DNA from: Xylona heveae TC161
Taxonomy: Eukaryota; Ascomycota; Xylonomycetes; Xylonales; Xylonaceae
Assembly: GCF_001619985.1 (NCBI RefSeq)
Contig: NW_017264202.1
Location: 558,001 to 622,000, forward strand
Reading direction: 5' to 3'
Length of the DNA stretch: 64,000 nucleotides
The notes under the pieces were generated by a model. The model did not search any database. It saw only the letters and a list, made by a program, of their open reading frames with translations, and was not told where the DNA came from. This document shows, one piece after another, positions 51,143-60,827 of this stretch. Numbering within the stretch: the first letter of the stretch is position 1; each line of letters begins with the position of its first letter. The translations under genes were made by a program, and so were the position numbers.

Positions 51143-54100
51143 TCATTGCTGGTGGAAGTTGGCCGACGGTGGTTCCGCACGCTGACGTTTGGGGTCCCTT
51201 TCGCTCGGAGGGTTGGCAGAAGCCCGTCGCTTCTCCTTTTCCTTTTGGTATTGTTCTTCGCGGAGAGCTCGTCTCGCTTCCTTGTCACGGCGTTCATTCT
51301 CTCTGCGAAGGGCTTTTGACTCGAATTCATGCCAATCACCTTCGAGGTTTTCCAACCTAGTAGGATTCGATTAGTGTCGGATCCATGCGAAGGCTCGGGG
51401 TAATCAACTTACTCTGCGGGCGACCTCGGCGTCGGTTCCTCGATAGTAAAATATGGGTGTTTGAGGACTTCCGACGCGTCAGGGCGTTTAACTGGGTCAT
51501 ACGCAAACATTGCAGAAAGGAGATCAAAAGCAGCTGGTGTCAATCTTTCCTTGTACTTCTCAGCGAACGTGCTCGGCTTTTTCTCGGTCGGGCGCAGAAG
51601 CTCAAACCAAGCCATGTCCACTAAGCTTGGCCATTCCGAAACAGTAGGCGTGCCGAGGATGTTATATATCTTGTCCAGTTGATTTATTTCTCCACCGTCT
51701 CCCGGAAAGATAGCATGCTTGGTGAAAATTTCGACAAGAACGCACGCGGCAGACCATATATCGACCGCGGGTCCATACTGCGTCTCTCCCAAAAGAAGTT
51801 CTGGCGAACGATACCATATCGTGATGACACGGTTTGTATAATCCAGTTGGCGGCGCTTGGCAAAGAAACGAGCGAGACCAAAGTCTGCAAGCTTTAATTG
51901 TCCCGTGTTGCTGATCAGAATGTTGGCAGCTTTGATATCGCGATGCAAGACGCCGCGGCGATGGAGATAATCCAATCCCTCGAAGAGCTGCTTAGCAAGG
52001 TGCTTCTTGTGAGCGTGCTCCAGCTTGAAGCTAGGGTGATTCAAAAGGCCGGTAAGGTCATGAGAAAGATATTCAAAGACCATAAAGCAATCATTCTTCT
52101 CGACCATGACTTCTTGCAAACTGACGACATTCTCGTGCTTAAGTGACTGGAGAAGTTTGATCTCCCGAATCGCGGTAACAGGGAACTGTTCACAGTTAGC
52201 AATAAGCAACAGCACATAGTTGTCTTTGGTCACTTACCCCATCGCGCTCCCCCTCCATCCGAATCCTTTTGAGGGCAACCATCTTTTTGGTGTAAACATG
52301 GACGGCCTTGAACACCTTGCCATAAGTACCGGAGCCAATCACAGACTCGTTTCCAGGTTTGCGATAGTAAACTGAGTCAGACGCGGCGAAATCAGCTGGA
52401 AGAGTCGGCCTCGGCTTCAGCCGTTTCATAATGCGCTTCTCCATGCGTGGTTCTGGCCTTGGCTCAGGACGGACTTCAGAGCGGTGGTAATCAGGACGCC
52501 GGTCTGAACGGTAATCGCCTCGGTAATCCGAGCGTCGATCATGTCGACGATCCATGTCTGATCTTCGATCGAAATCATGCTTGCGTTCAGTCCGAAAATC
52601 GGCTCGTGATTTTCCAATTCTTTCAGTCGAGCGGGGTCGAGGGTGGTGCTTAGATTTGTTCCCTTCACTAAGCATGGTATCGCGGCGAGGAAGCGGTTCT
52701 CGAACTTTTTGTGAAAGGTCCGCCTTGGGGGTGGTGGGGGCGGGCGGGGCTTTTGACTTGAAAGCAAAGCTGAATCTGGGGCCTTCTTTAGGTTGCGCAG
52801 GCGACGGCCGAGTAGGAGGAGGCATTTGGTTCGTGGAGGGTGATCCACCATTTGACGAGGGATTGTTGTCAAGACTTTGATCCTCGACTTGTAGATCTTT
52901 GGAAGGCCGGAATGGATTGTCTTCCTCTTCCATGTTTGAGGGGGCAGATTCAAAGCTGCTTCTCTGAGGCGTCAACTGCGGCGGAGCATGCGGTGGAGAT
53001 TGATGATGATGCATCATGCCCTGTGGTTGCTCGTATTGGCCACGTGCGGCACCTCTTCCAGGAGCAGTCCACGAAAGATTATTAAAATGGCCACCTCGAC
53101 CGCGTTGATTGTGCGGAGGCGGATAGCCTTGGGGGCCTGACCCGGAAAATCGTCGATCTGGAGGAGGGCCATAATGGTTTCCCCGGTATCCTGCATGGCC
53201 GCCCCTGAAGGATTGCGGCTGGTAACCAGGATGCATCTGATGATTTGGCGGCCCAGGATAACCCACAGGTGGAGCATGGCTTGGATAGTAAGAGCCAGGT
53301 GGTCCGGTGGGGGAATAGTTGCTCTGTCGAAAGGGTGGTTGACCTTGGTGAGTGGGTGAATAACTAGAGAAAATTAGCATCAGAAGCGTCAAGAATGAGA
53401 TAAATGTGATACTAAAAACTTACCCATGCTGAGGATGATAAGGTGGTGGCTGCTGACCAGCCCAACCACCTCGACCGTTCGCATATGGCGAGCCGGATTG
53501 CGGAGAGATATGATGAGGAGGTGTTGGTCCGAGGTATGGCGGAGATGTGGAGAAGGATTGTCGAGTATCGATATGTGGTCGTGGAGGCCGAGCAGCATGC
53601 TGTATGTCGGAAGCTTTCATCCCATGAAGAGGGAAGGCCTCTCGTATCCGAGCATCCCCATCAAAGGACCCTTGGTCTTCTACATCGCTCAGGCTGGGAA
53701 TTGGCCGTAGTGGAGATGGCGGCCGACCTTCGCTAGGACCCGACTGGGCGGAGCGAGATCGCGTGTCCTGCATCTTGTTACCCCTATAACGAGATTCGTG
53801 ACTGGGCGAGCGGCGCGTGTCTCGCAAGGGCGGTGAACGAGGGAAAGGGCTCCGTGACCGGGCAGGAGATGGACCGCGTGAGGAACCCGAGTCGTTGTAT
53901 CCAGGCCGAGGTGGCGACGAGTAACGTTCGCGAGGATAGTCGAATCCGGCTGGAGTTCGTGAACGAGATGGATGCGGATGACGATCGCGAAGTCGATCGC
54001 CTCGATCAGCACGCTCACGAGCTGTAAGGGGACGGCCGCGGCCAGCAATGTCCAAATCTCTAGAAGATATGGACGTACGGCGGTCGTCCGGATGACGACG

Positions 54101-54835
54101 GGGAGGATAGGCTCGCTTCGAGTTAGGCCTGCGATGAGGGGAGCGAGATCGACGACGGGCCGCTGGAGGAGGTGGACCAAATCGAGACCGCGGGGATCTG
54201 GAACGACCTCGTCGAGATGAAGAGTTATGATATTTCGGCCTTTCGCGATCAAGCGAAGGTTGATCTTCTTGATCGCTGAAACGGGAGCTATGATCAGGGG
54301 ACCGTCTCGATGGAAGGTCACGGTGCCTATGGCTCATGCCACGAGGTCTGGCCCCTGAAGCGTCCAAAGGAGGAGGACTTTTACTTCCTTGACTTCGTGC
54401 AGCTTTCCTGTGGGTTCTTTGCGGAGACGCACTCCTGCTGCGGTGACGGTGCGTAGGGGGCGAATGATGATTTCGAACCCGTCGTCGATCTGACGCTGGT
54501 TCGTCTGGGTATTTTGAGTGCTTTGACGCACGCGCCGATGCTTTATAATTTCGGCGAGCCAATTCTGGGGATGAGAATCGATCGGAATGATGACGCTCTC
54601 TGCTTCTTTGGCGCGGATAATTTCGTGCACGAGCTGTCGACGAAGTGGCATCAATGTCCCTATCGCTTGCCTTCACCTCCCACTTAGAGCCTCTAGCCGA
54701 CGCTGGGGAGCGCCGACGGCGAGCTGAGGAGGAAGTTGGCTCACCAGGATCTGCTCGATGTCTATAACCGTCGTCGTCGTCTCGATCGTATCTCCTGTGA
54801 CCTCTCATTGGGGATGCCCCTCTCAACGCCGCCAT
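51143..54835 (-). CDS. CTK1: CTDK-I catalytic subunit, CDK12/Ctk1-type kinase
   Basis: Coding exons are 54835-53424, 53363-52238, 52185-51413 and 51356-51143, giving 1174 residues. Ctk1 phosphorylates Ser2 of the RNA polymerase II C-terminal repeats during elongation. Residues 1-800 are disordered. They are first Arg/Ser-rich (SRSPHRR, RSRSPFPRSPP), then Pro/Gly/Gln/Tyr-rich, then basic again. The kinase starts near 805. It has GSGTYGKVF (814-822), the ATP-binding Lys836 (VALKR), a PVTAIRE helix (848-854, the Ctk1/CDK12 version of PSTAIRE), HRDIKAAN (catalytic Asp929), DFG (Asp947), and the T-loop Thr near 963 in DYTNRVITIWYRSPELLLG. A charged C-terminal helix (WHEFESKALRRENERRDKEARR) matches the extension of CDK12. 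The usual RS tail suggests nuclear speckle or elongation-complex location. It is well separated from Bur1 by the PVTAIRE motif. Confidence 0.95.
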
Positions 54836-55460
54836 GTAGGCATCGGAATCATTGAGATATTGATGAGGGTCTGTTCAGGACCTGACGAGCCGTGTTCTTG
54901 GCTAGCGAGATCAGCAAGCGGTGCGAGGGAGAAATTGCGGGAAAGAGAGGAGAGTAACCACCGCGGTTACTGACGACCCACAAAAGAACTTTACTTACCC
55001 CGAATGATGCTGCTTGCGACAGTCAAAATCTTCCTCTGAAATCGAAGAAATATGACTGGTCAGTCTCATGAGGCGTTATGTCTTCAGAACGACAGATTGG
55101 CCTCAGGAGTCGAGTTTATGGCTTTTACGAGTCCAGCGCAATGATGTTGCTCTGCCGTTGCGAATTGGCCACAATCAAGCGCCAAGCGCCAAACGGTAAA
55201 GTGCACAGAGCGCAGCCGATCCCCTCTCTATACGCAACCAACCACCCAAGAAAAGGACCTTCTTCCTAGCAAAGAGAGTGGCTTTTCCCTCTGTACTGCT
55301 TTGCTTGTTGGTCACAAGAGGAAATCTCACCAGCAAAAGCTATCTACGAAAGAGTTTGGAGCACTCAAGAAGAAAAGACAAAGGAAAGGATGCAGAGTGA
55401 CGCTGTAAAGTGACTTCCGGTGTCCCGCAGGAACTCCACATCAACCAAATTCATCGAGCA
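54836..55460. other. CTK1 promoter region
   Basis: This 625-bp region holds the upstream region of CTK1 and the 3' flank of the small minus-strand gene. No clear motif or coding frame was recognised. Confidence 0.5.
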
Positions 55461-55841
55461 TCATTTCCACCTCTTTTTCGGTGGCAACAGGGCTTCGACC
55501 CTGTCACGGACCTCTAGAAAATTAAACGTATAGCTATCTCGTTCGAGTTGACGAAGCTGTGCCGAGGCCAATGACCTTGATTTCCAGCAGGAGAAGCCCA
55601 TGAAAGCCGTAAGCGTAGGAGCGGCGAAAGTGAGTAGCGTAGACAAGTATAGCAGCTCCATCCATCGAGGGCTAAGGAATACTGTATCACAGCCAAAGCA
55701 TTTCGAGCAGAAAAACACATACGGTGTGGAATAGCGGCGACGGGATGGTGGAGTGGATAATATGCAATGGGCGCAACTCTTGTCCCAGCCATGTGGGATT
55801 AACCTAGTCGGATTGTGATTAGGATTCGCCGCCATTATCAT
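55461..55841 (-). CDS. putative small cysteine-rich membrane protein
   Basis: This is a single open frame of 126 residues starting at ATG 55841; a second Met two codons later (55835) may be the real start. The N-terminal half has paired cysteines, CAHC near residue 21 and CSKCFGC near 45, which could form a zinc ribbon. A hydrophobic helix follows (LLYLSTLLTFAAPTLTAFMGF, about 63-85). Then comes a charged amphipathic end, FNFLEVRDRVEALLPPKKRWK. The regular pattern of knuckle, helix and basic C-terminus looks protein-like. I know no named family that matches. It could be an exon of a longer gene, since the frame stays open upstream to 55934. It lies between CTK1 and the F-box-like gene, all on the minus strand. 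Confidence 0.5.
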   Translation of the reverse strand: MIMAANPNHNPTRLIPHGWDKSCAHCILSTPPSRRRYSTPYVFFCSKCFGCDTVFLSPRWMELLYLSTLLTFAAPTLTAFMGFSCWKSRSLASAQLRQLERDSYTFNFLEVRDRVEALLPPKKRWK

Positions 55842-56800
55842 GTTCTGCCGCAGTTTCCCATTCTTTCCAAGGAATAAACAATGTGATTTCCACACTGCTC
55901 CAGGCGATAAGCCGCGGTTAGAGTCAAGATGCAAATGGTGAGAAGCCGCCGTCCGACAGCACGAGTGAACTGGACATCGGGAGACTGTGCGACTCTCAAA
56001 GTCTCATATAGACAGTCTCGCGATAAAATGCGCGAGGCTCTTGGAAATGGAGAATCCTGATCCTTCAAAGAGTGACACGAGATGTATGGAAGCGGCTTCA
56101 TGCACGTATTTCAACCGGAGAAACAGCGCGTACACGAAATTCTGAGGCCCCCATTCGGGTACCTTTATCCCAACTTCTTAGCCACCTGAACCTGCCTCCA
56201 ATACCGGTGTCCTCAAGTTCCTCGACCACATCAGTACGTTAGAAGAGATCATCTTATTGAGAAGTGGGAGAGTAAAGCGACAATAGAAGCTAACGGCAAA
56301 GGCGATCAAGCTGAGGGATACTGAGGAGGTGATCAGGCTGGAATGTCGGGGTTCAGGTCATCGTCGCTTCTGTCGGTAAGCCTTGGTTTGTTGTCCACAG
56401 TAAGCATTGGCGGTAGGTACAGTAAGCGAGCACAACCACAACCGTCAAAATCAACGTTATAAACCAGTGTTCAAAGCAGCAGTCAACAACAAGCAATAAT
56501 ATGAGCTTTTTGCAGTGTCAAGTCCGATAGGTCATTAAATGATTACATCTACATATTAAGTATCTTTGCTTACCCGCGACGCGGTCTTTTTGATTCAATC
56601 ATCGAAAACGTTGAAGTACTAAGTAATTGAATGATAAAATGATATTCAGGTTTCTTCGTATAAACAGAGGACTGTTTTTATCTAGAACTCAGATTCTCTT
56701 GCGCATTTTCAAACCAGTATGATTTTGCTTTCGACCTGAGACATTAACAAAGTTCAAGGGAACAGATGCCGCTGAGTGCGAACAAAGACCAACTTGAGCT
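55842..56800. other. intergenic region
   Basis: This lies between two minus-strand genes. An 87-codon minus-strand frame at 55838-56101 abuts the small cysteine-rich gene and might be an upstream exon or leader, but I found no good donor site. The right part (56400-56760) is A/T-rich and probably the 3' flank of the F-box-like gene. Confidence 0.4.
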
Positions 56801-57838
56801 TCAGTGCTCATCAATTATCACATCCTCGTGCCGAATACTTCCCTCGTTGTCGAAAGTGTCATCCAGGGGCTCTTTGAAAAGCAAGTCCTCAGACGGCTTG
56901 GACAGAGAGAGCTCATGGAATGTCTTGTTGTCCATATATCCGAAGAGCATCATGTCCATATATCTCTTGTGGATATCCAAGCGTCGTCTGATACCTTCCC
57001 TGACCACTAGCTGATCAGGCCGAAGAAGGCTTACTGCTCCTTTACCCCAACCTTCTTTGCATCCTCTGCCCACTTGATCAGCTGGCACGCCCAGTATGCT
57101 CATGTGCCTGTGCTCAGGAGCTGGCTGATAAGACCAGCGAACATACAGACGCATCAGTCCCAGTGGCGTCAGGGGATCCTCATGTCGAAGTGCTTTCCAG
57201 AGAGTAGTCAAGGATCTCTGTCCCAGCATCAGTTGACGTAGCCCTCCATGTCCTTCTCCGTCGATTGGATCATTGAAGCGCATATCAAGCTTTATGAAGA
57301 ACAAGCAGGCATAGAAGATGTCGTTATCTGTCCAGAAGCTACTATTGTGCATCAAGCCGACTCTGGTACTGTTGTGTGCAAGGTCCATAGTAAACCAGAT
57401 CTTCTTGATTGTAAGCTTGGTTTCAGGAGGGAGGCGGTGACTCTCCTCGGCAAGCAGCTGAATTATCTCATCGACAACCTTCTCTCGGAAATGAACCATT
57501 CGAAGCCAACGCAAGCTGGGTACACGTCGAATCTTGCCGCTGGCTTCATGGTTTTGCGGCGCAGTGGGATCATTGATGCACAGATGCCGGTATGCTTTGA
57601 AGCGGAAGATGAAGGCCGACTGAGGCACATTCATTCGGGCGTGAGACAGAAGCTGCGTGGATAGCCGCAGATTGACGAGATAATGAAATTCCTTGGAGAT
57701 GGCATAGAGAGAGACAAAATCTTCAATGTCGAGATGACAAGTCAACTCAAAAAGCAGCTCGGACCGAGCGAGGAATTTACGGAATATGTTTCCGTTGTCT
57801 ACCTCCAGCTTCGCCATTGCTTTGAGGTAGCAGCACAC
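56801..57838 (-). CDS. F-box-like fungal protein
   Basis: An intronless frame of 345 residues. ATG 57838 gives MCCYLKAMAKLEVDNGN, and the second Met (residue 8) is also possible. Residues 25-60 (ARSELLFELTCHLDIEDFVSLYAISKEFHYLVN) resemble an F-box, the Skp1-binding motif of SCF ubiquitin ligases. The rest (PSLRWLRMVHFREKVVDEII, FYACLFFIKLDMRFNDPIDGEG, LTPLGLMRLYVRWSY, RRRLDIHKRYMDMMLFGYMD) is conserved in style with a large group of ascomycete F-box proteins lacking recognisable repeats. It probably selects a substrate for ubiquitination, but the target is unknown. It ends in acidic residues. Being intronless in an intron-rich region is somewhat unusual. Confidence 0.75.
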   Translation of the reverse strand: MCCYLKAMAKLEVDNGNIFRKFLARSELLFELTCHLDIEDFVSLYAISKEFHYLVNLRLSTQLLSHARMNVPQSAFIFRFKAYRHLCINDPTAPQNHEASGKIRRVPSLRWLRMVHFREKVVDEIIQLLAEESHRLPPETKLTIKKIWFTMDLAHNSTRVGLMHNSSFWTDNDIFYACLFFIKLDMRFNDPIDGEGHGGLRQLMLGQRSLTTLWKALRHEDPLTPLGLMRLYVRWSYQPAPEHRHMSILGVPADQVGRGCKEGWGKGAVSLLRPDQLVVREGIRRRLDIHKRYMDMMLFGYMDNKTFHELSLSKPSEDLLFKEPLDDTFDNEGSIRHEDVIIDEH

Positions 57839-58594
57839 ATGAAGTGGTGCAGTTCAAACGTAAATGGTAACGAAATGGATGTAGACTACAAGGAATTAAG
57901 CTGAAGAGGAATGAAGAATGTTGTAACGTGCATCATGGGAAAGATTTTTGTGTCATAAATCAAGAGCAAAACATCCGTGATGTAAATAAAGAAGCTCAAG
58001 AAGGCTAGTGAATATCACGAAAGGACAAATTCACAACAGCAAGATTAATTTTATCATATCTGTCATCATCAGCTGATTACAGTAAACGACGTTTATAGTA
58101 ATCTCACATTGTTGCTAGAATTAAAATTGCGAGGGCCGAAGGAATCATGGCAGGTCTCTCCCAAATTTGATTCTAACAGCCCACTTTAGATGCACGATAA
58201 TACAGCGTTCTAGTAGCCCATATAATTGCCTTGCGCTGAATCTCTTTTTCCAATTTTCAGAAGTGTTTCACAGCAACCGGCAGATTCAAATTATCATATC
58301 AGAAACAAGAGTGTATGATAACGTCACATTGTTCATGGCCATCCTTAGGCGCGCGCTTAAGATAGAAGAGCTTCGAGAGCTTTCTCTCTCTTCCAGCTCC
58401 TTTAGAGGTAAAGCTTGCCTAGCCCCAGCGCCCCCGCCCTGTAGCAGCAGAGCTCCCCCGCCACCGTTCGGCGAGTCGGCTGTCGGCGTCAGACCACCCG
58501 TCCTACGGAGTAGGAGTAAGCATCATATCGTCCCCAGCTCGATTCTAACCACTTCGACCTTCACTTTTCTCACCAATCCACATATATCGTGAAA
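57839..58594. promoter_or_regulatory. divergent promoter region, F-box-like / acidic protein genes
   Basis: This 756-bp spacer lies between outward-pointing genes. The segment at 58380-58500 is C/T-rich and probably belongs to the leader of the plus-strand gene. A 141-codon plus-strand frame at 58167-58592 lacks a recognisable domain and ends at the next start, so I treat it as leader. Confidence 0.5.
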
Positions 58595-60106
58595 ATGGCA
58601 GCAAACAGAGACGACTCTAACCAGCCTCGAAAAGACGAAGACAATCCCTTTGTCGCCTTTCGGCGTTATGCTGATGAACAAATCTCCTCTTTTTTCCAAG
58701 GACTACTCGGCCTTCCATCAACATCCACTGCGCCTCCCCGACGATGGCACAGTGACGTCGACACAGGAGACGAAGGAGAGACCTCTAGACACAAACGATG
58801 CGCCTGGCGGAGCGAGACGGACTGTCATAGCCGATGGCACTGTTCGAGATCTCATCGCTCAGACAACATAACCCACAGCACCGATGACGGCGAAGCAGTC
58901 GACATCCCCGTCAAGAAATATGTTGGCAATGACACTCGGCCTGAGTCCCAGGCTGGCTCAAAGAATTATGATCATCGCGATACCGCCGACAATTATCCTG
59001 ACTGGCGTGATGATTTTATTACGGGACGCTTGAATTCATTCCTCTTTGGTCCCTTCGACGACCGTAAGGATCATGACGACGAGGATGACTTCTTTTCGCC
59101 ATTCTTCTCATCTCCATTCTCCCGCCACGCATTCCACCCATCTCCAAACCTCTTTCTCGCAGAATCGATGCTTTTCCCGAAACCATCGCTCATCACATAC
59201 GTCATGTTCAGTCCATACTCTCCGCTCTACGTAGAGCAGGCTCATAAACTTCGAGGGCATCGTGATCAGTGGAGAAACGCATTCGAGGATCTGATATTTG
59301 CTGAACAAGGCAAAGCGATGCCCGAAAAACACGAGTCTTCAGACGGGCGTGATGAAGCAAAATGGGTCCTTGGACTTCTCGAGCGCGGTGCATTTGGCGA
59401 CTGGAAGCGACTCGAGGACGCCTCCAGACAACGCGAACTACCTGCTCCTTCTTCCTCGTTGATCAAGCCCAATGATGATGCCGACAAAGCCCAAAAGTCT
59501 GTTCCAGAGTCGCCCAATCCGTCTGAACGCGTCCAGAAACGCACAGAGACAAAGGAAACACAAGACCACCAAGACGACTTCTGGCCCGTTTCCTTCTTTG
59601 GCTTCGCTCGTCCTACGCCCGGAGAACTGCACGAGGACCACGAGGACGATACAGAAACCGTCACGGAAGAAGATCTCTACAATGACTTCTTCGGACTCTC
59701 AAATAGCGAAATCGGCAACACCAACACCAACAACGTCAAAGGCGACCCTGGTTCTACTTCTACCTCTACTTCCCACGAAACTCAGCATTCATCCAACACA
59801 AATGCAACTACAACTACTGCACCAAATGTGCTTTCCACAATGACCACGACCGAGCGAACCACTCTCCCCGATGGCCGCGTCCAGACGCGCGTCGTGCTCA
59901 AGAAGCGCTTCGCCGACGGCCGCGAAGAAAGCAGCGAAACGGTTCATACCGCTCAGGGCTCTTCCGAGACAGCTTTCCCCCGCATGTCAGAGTCAGAGAA
60001 CCCTGAGAACCCTGAGAAGAGTACGATCCTAAGCTCAGTAACAGACGCCTCGAGGGAGGCTGTTCAGTCTGGCAAGAAGAAGTCTGGCTGGTTTTGGTCG
60101 AATTAA
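58595..60106 (+). CDS. uncharacterised acidic protein, 503 residues
   Basis: An intronless frame from ATG 58595 (MAANRDDSNQPRKDEDNPFVAFRRYADEQISSFFQGLLGLP) to 60106. The N-terminal 40 residues look like an amphipathic helix with a conserved feel. Then come long Asp/His/Ser-rich disordered segments, a middle part with aromatic motifs (SPYSPLYVEQAHKLRGHRDQWRNAFEDLI, EAKWVLGLLERGAFGDWKRL), and a C-terminal beta-like patch, MTTTERTTLPDGRVQTRVVLKKRF. The latter slightly recalls the C-terminal patches of myeloid-leukaemia-factor-like proteins; I would not call it that. The end is the short basic-aromatic tail KKKSGWFWSN. There is no signal peptide or membrane helix. Function unknown. Confidence 0.75.
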   Translation: MAANRDDSNQPRKDEDNPFVAFRRYADEQISSFFQGLLGLPSTSTAPPRRWHSDVDTGDEGETSRHKRCAWRSETDCHSRWHCSRSHRSDNITHSTDDGEAVDIPVKKYVGNDTRPESQAGSKNYDHRDTADNYPDWRDDFITGRLNSFLFGPFDDRKDHDDEDDFFSPFFSSPFSRHAFHPSPNLFLAESMLFPKPSLITYVMFSPYSPLYVEQAHKLRGHRDQWRNAFEDLIFAEQGKAMPEKHESSDGRDEAKWVLGLLERGAFGDWKRLEDASRQRELPAPSSSLIKPNDDADKAQKSVPESPNPSERVQKRTETKETQDHQDDFWPVSFFGFARPTPGELHEDHEDDTETVTEEDLYNDFFGLSNSEIGNTNTNNVKGDPGSTSTSTSHETQHSSNTNATTTTAPNVLSTMTTTERTTLPDGRVQTRVVLKKRFADGREESSETVHTAQGSSETAFPRMSESENPENPEKSTILSSVTDASREAVQSGKKKSGWFWSN

Positions 60107-60827
60107 GCAAATCATATTCCGTTTTTCCTTTTAACATTGAACAATCTTGGCTCGGTCTCGGTTTGTTTACTATCATTTATTTTTATTCTATTTATTTTTT
60201 TTTCTATTTATTTATTTATTTATTCATTTATTGATTTGCATGTTTTTTGTTTTGTTTTGTTTTGTTTTGTTTCTTCTTTTATTTTGAAGGGTGTGGAAAG
60301 CGGGACTTATGGGGCGCACAGCAGCAACAGCAACACGGCATGGCGTGGCATGGGCATGGAACGGTACATATGATATGGTATAGCGCGTTTTGCACACTGG
60401 ATGGATTTCTTTGATTTTCTTCTTCCTCTTATTTTTTTTTTTTTAATTGGTTCATCCGGTATCCTTATCGTCATTATTAGTTTTTTTGGTTTCATCTTGG
60501 TATCCTTATGGTCATCACTTTTTCGTGGGTTCCATCTGGTATCCCAACTCTTTCGGTCTCTTGGCTACCTTTGTTACATGCTTGTCAACTACAACTCTCT
60601 TTTTCAACTAGTTCGACTCTACTCTTATATGTATTACTCCCTCCTCGAAACCTAGTGAAATTTAAACAGAAAAATATTAGATGAAATCCCATCAATTCGA
60701 TTGTTAGATGTGACATTGATATACATGTTCGAATGATTTTGCTTGATAAAAAATTCCTAACATCTCTGCAATTAAGGAATACATTTGACGATAGTAAGTC
60801 CGAGCTCGTGGGCATATAACACTAAAT
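60107..60827. other. convergent intergenic region
   Basis: This 721-bp spacer is very T-rich on the plus strand and lies between the 3' ends of the acidic-protein gene and the AflY-like gene. It includes simple repeats listed separately. No gene is supported. Confidence 0.55.
60203..60271. repeat. TTTA and TTTTG microsatellites
   Basis: Two adjoining simple repeats: TTTA units at about 60203-60232 and TTTTG units at about 60246-60271, in the 3' flank of the acidic-protein gene. Such tracts are likely length-variable. Confidence 0.8.

Noticed and set aside
53689-54321. 210-codon minus-strand frame in another phase, and several plus-strand frames
   Set aside because: Shadows of the Arg/Ser-rich CTK1 exon, where the biased codons remove stops in other frames.
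58167-58592. 141-codon plus-strand frame directly before the acidic-protein gene
   Set aside because: No domain and C/T-rich leader-like composition. It ends at the next start, so it is better explained as leader sequence.
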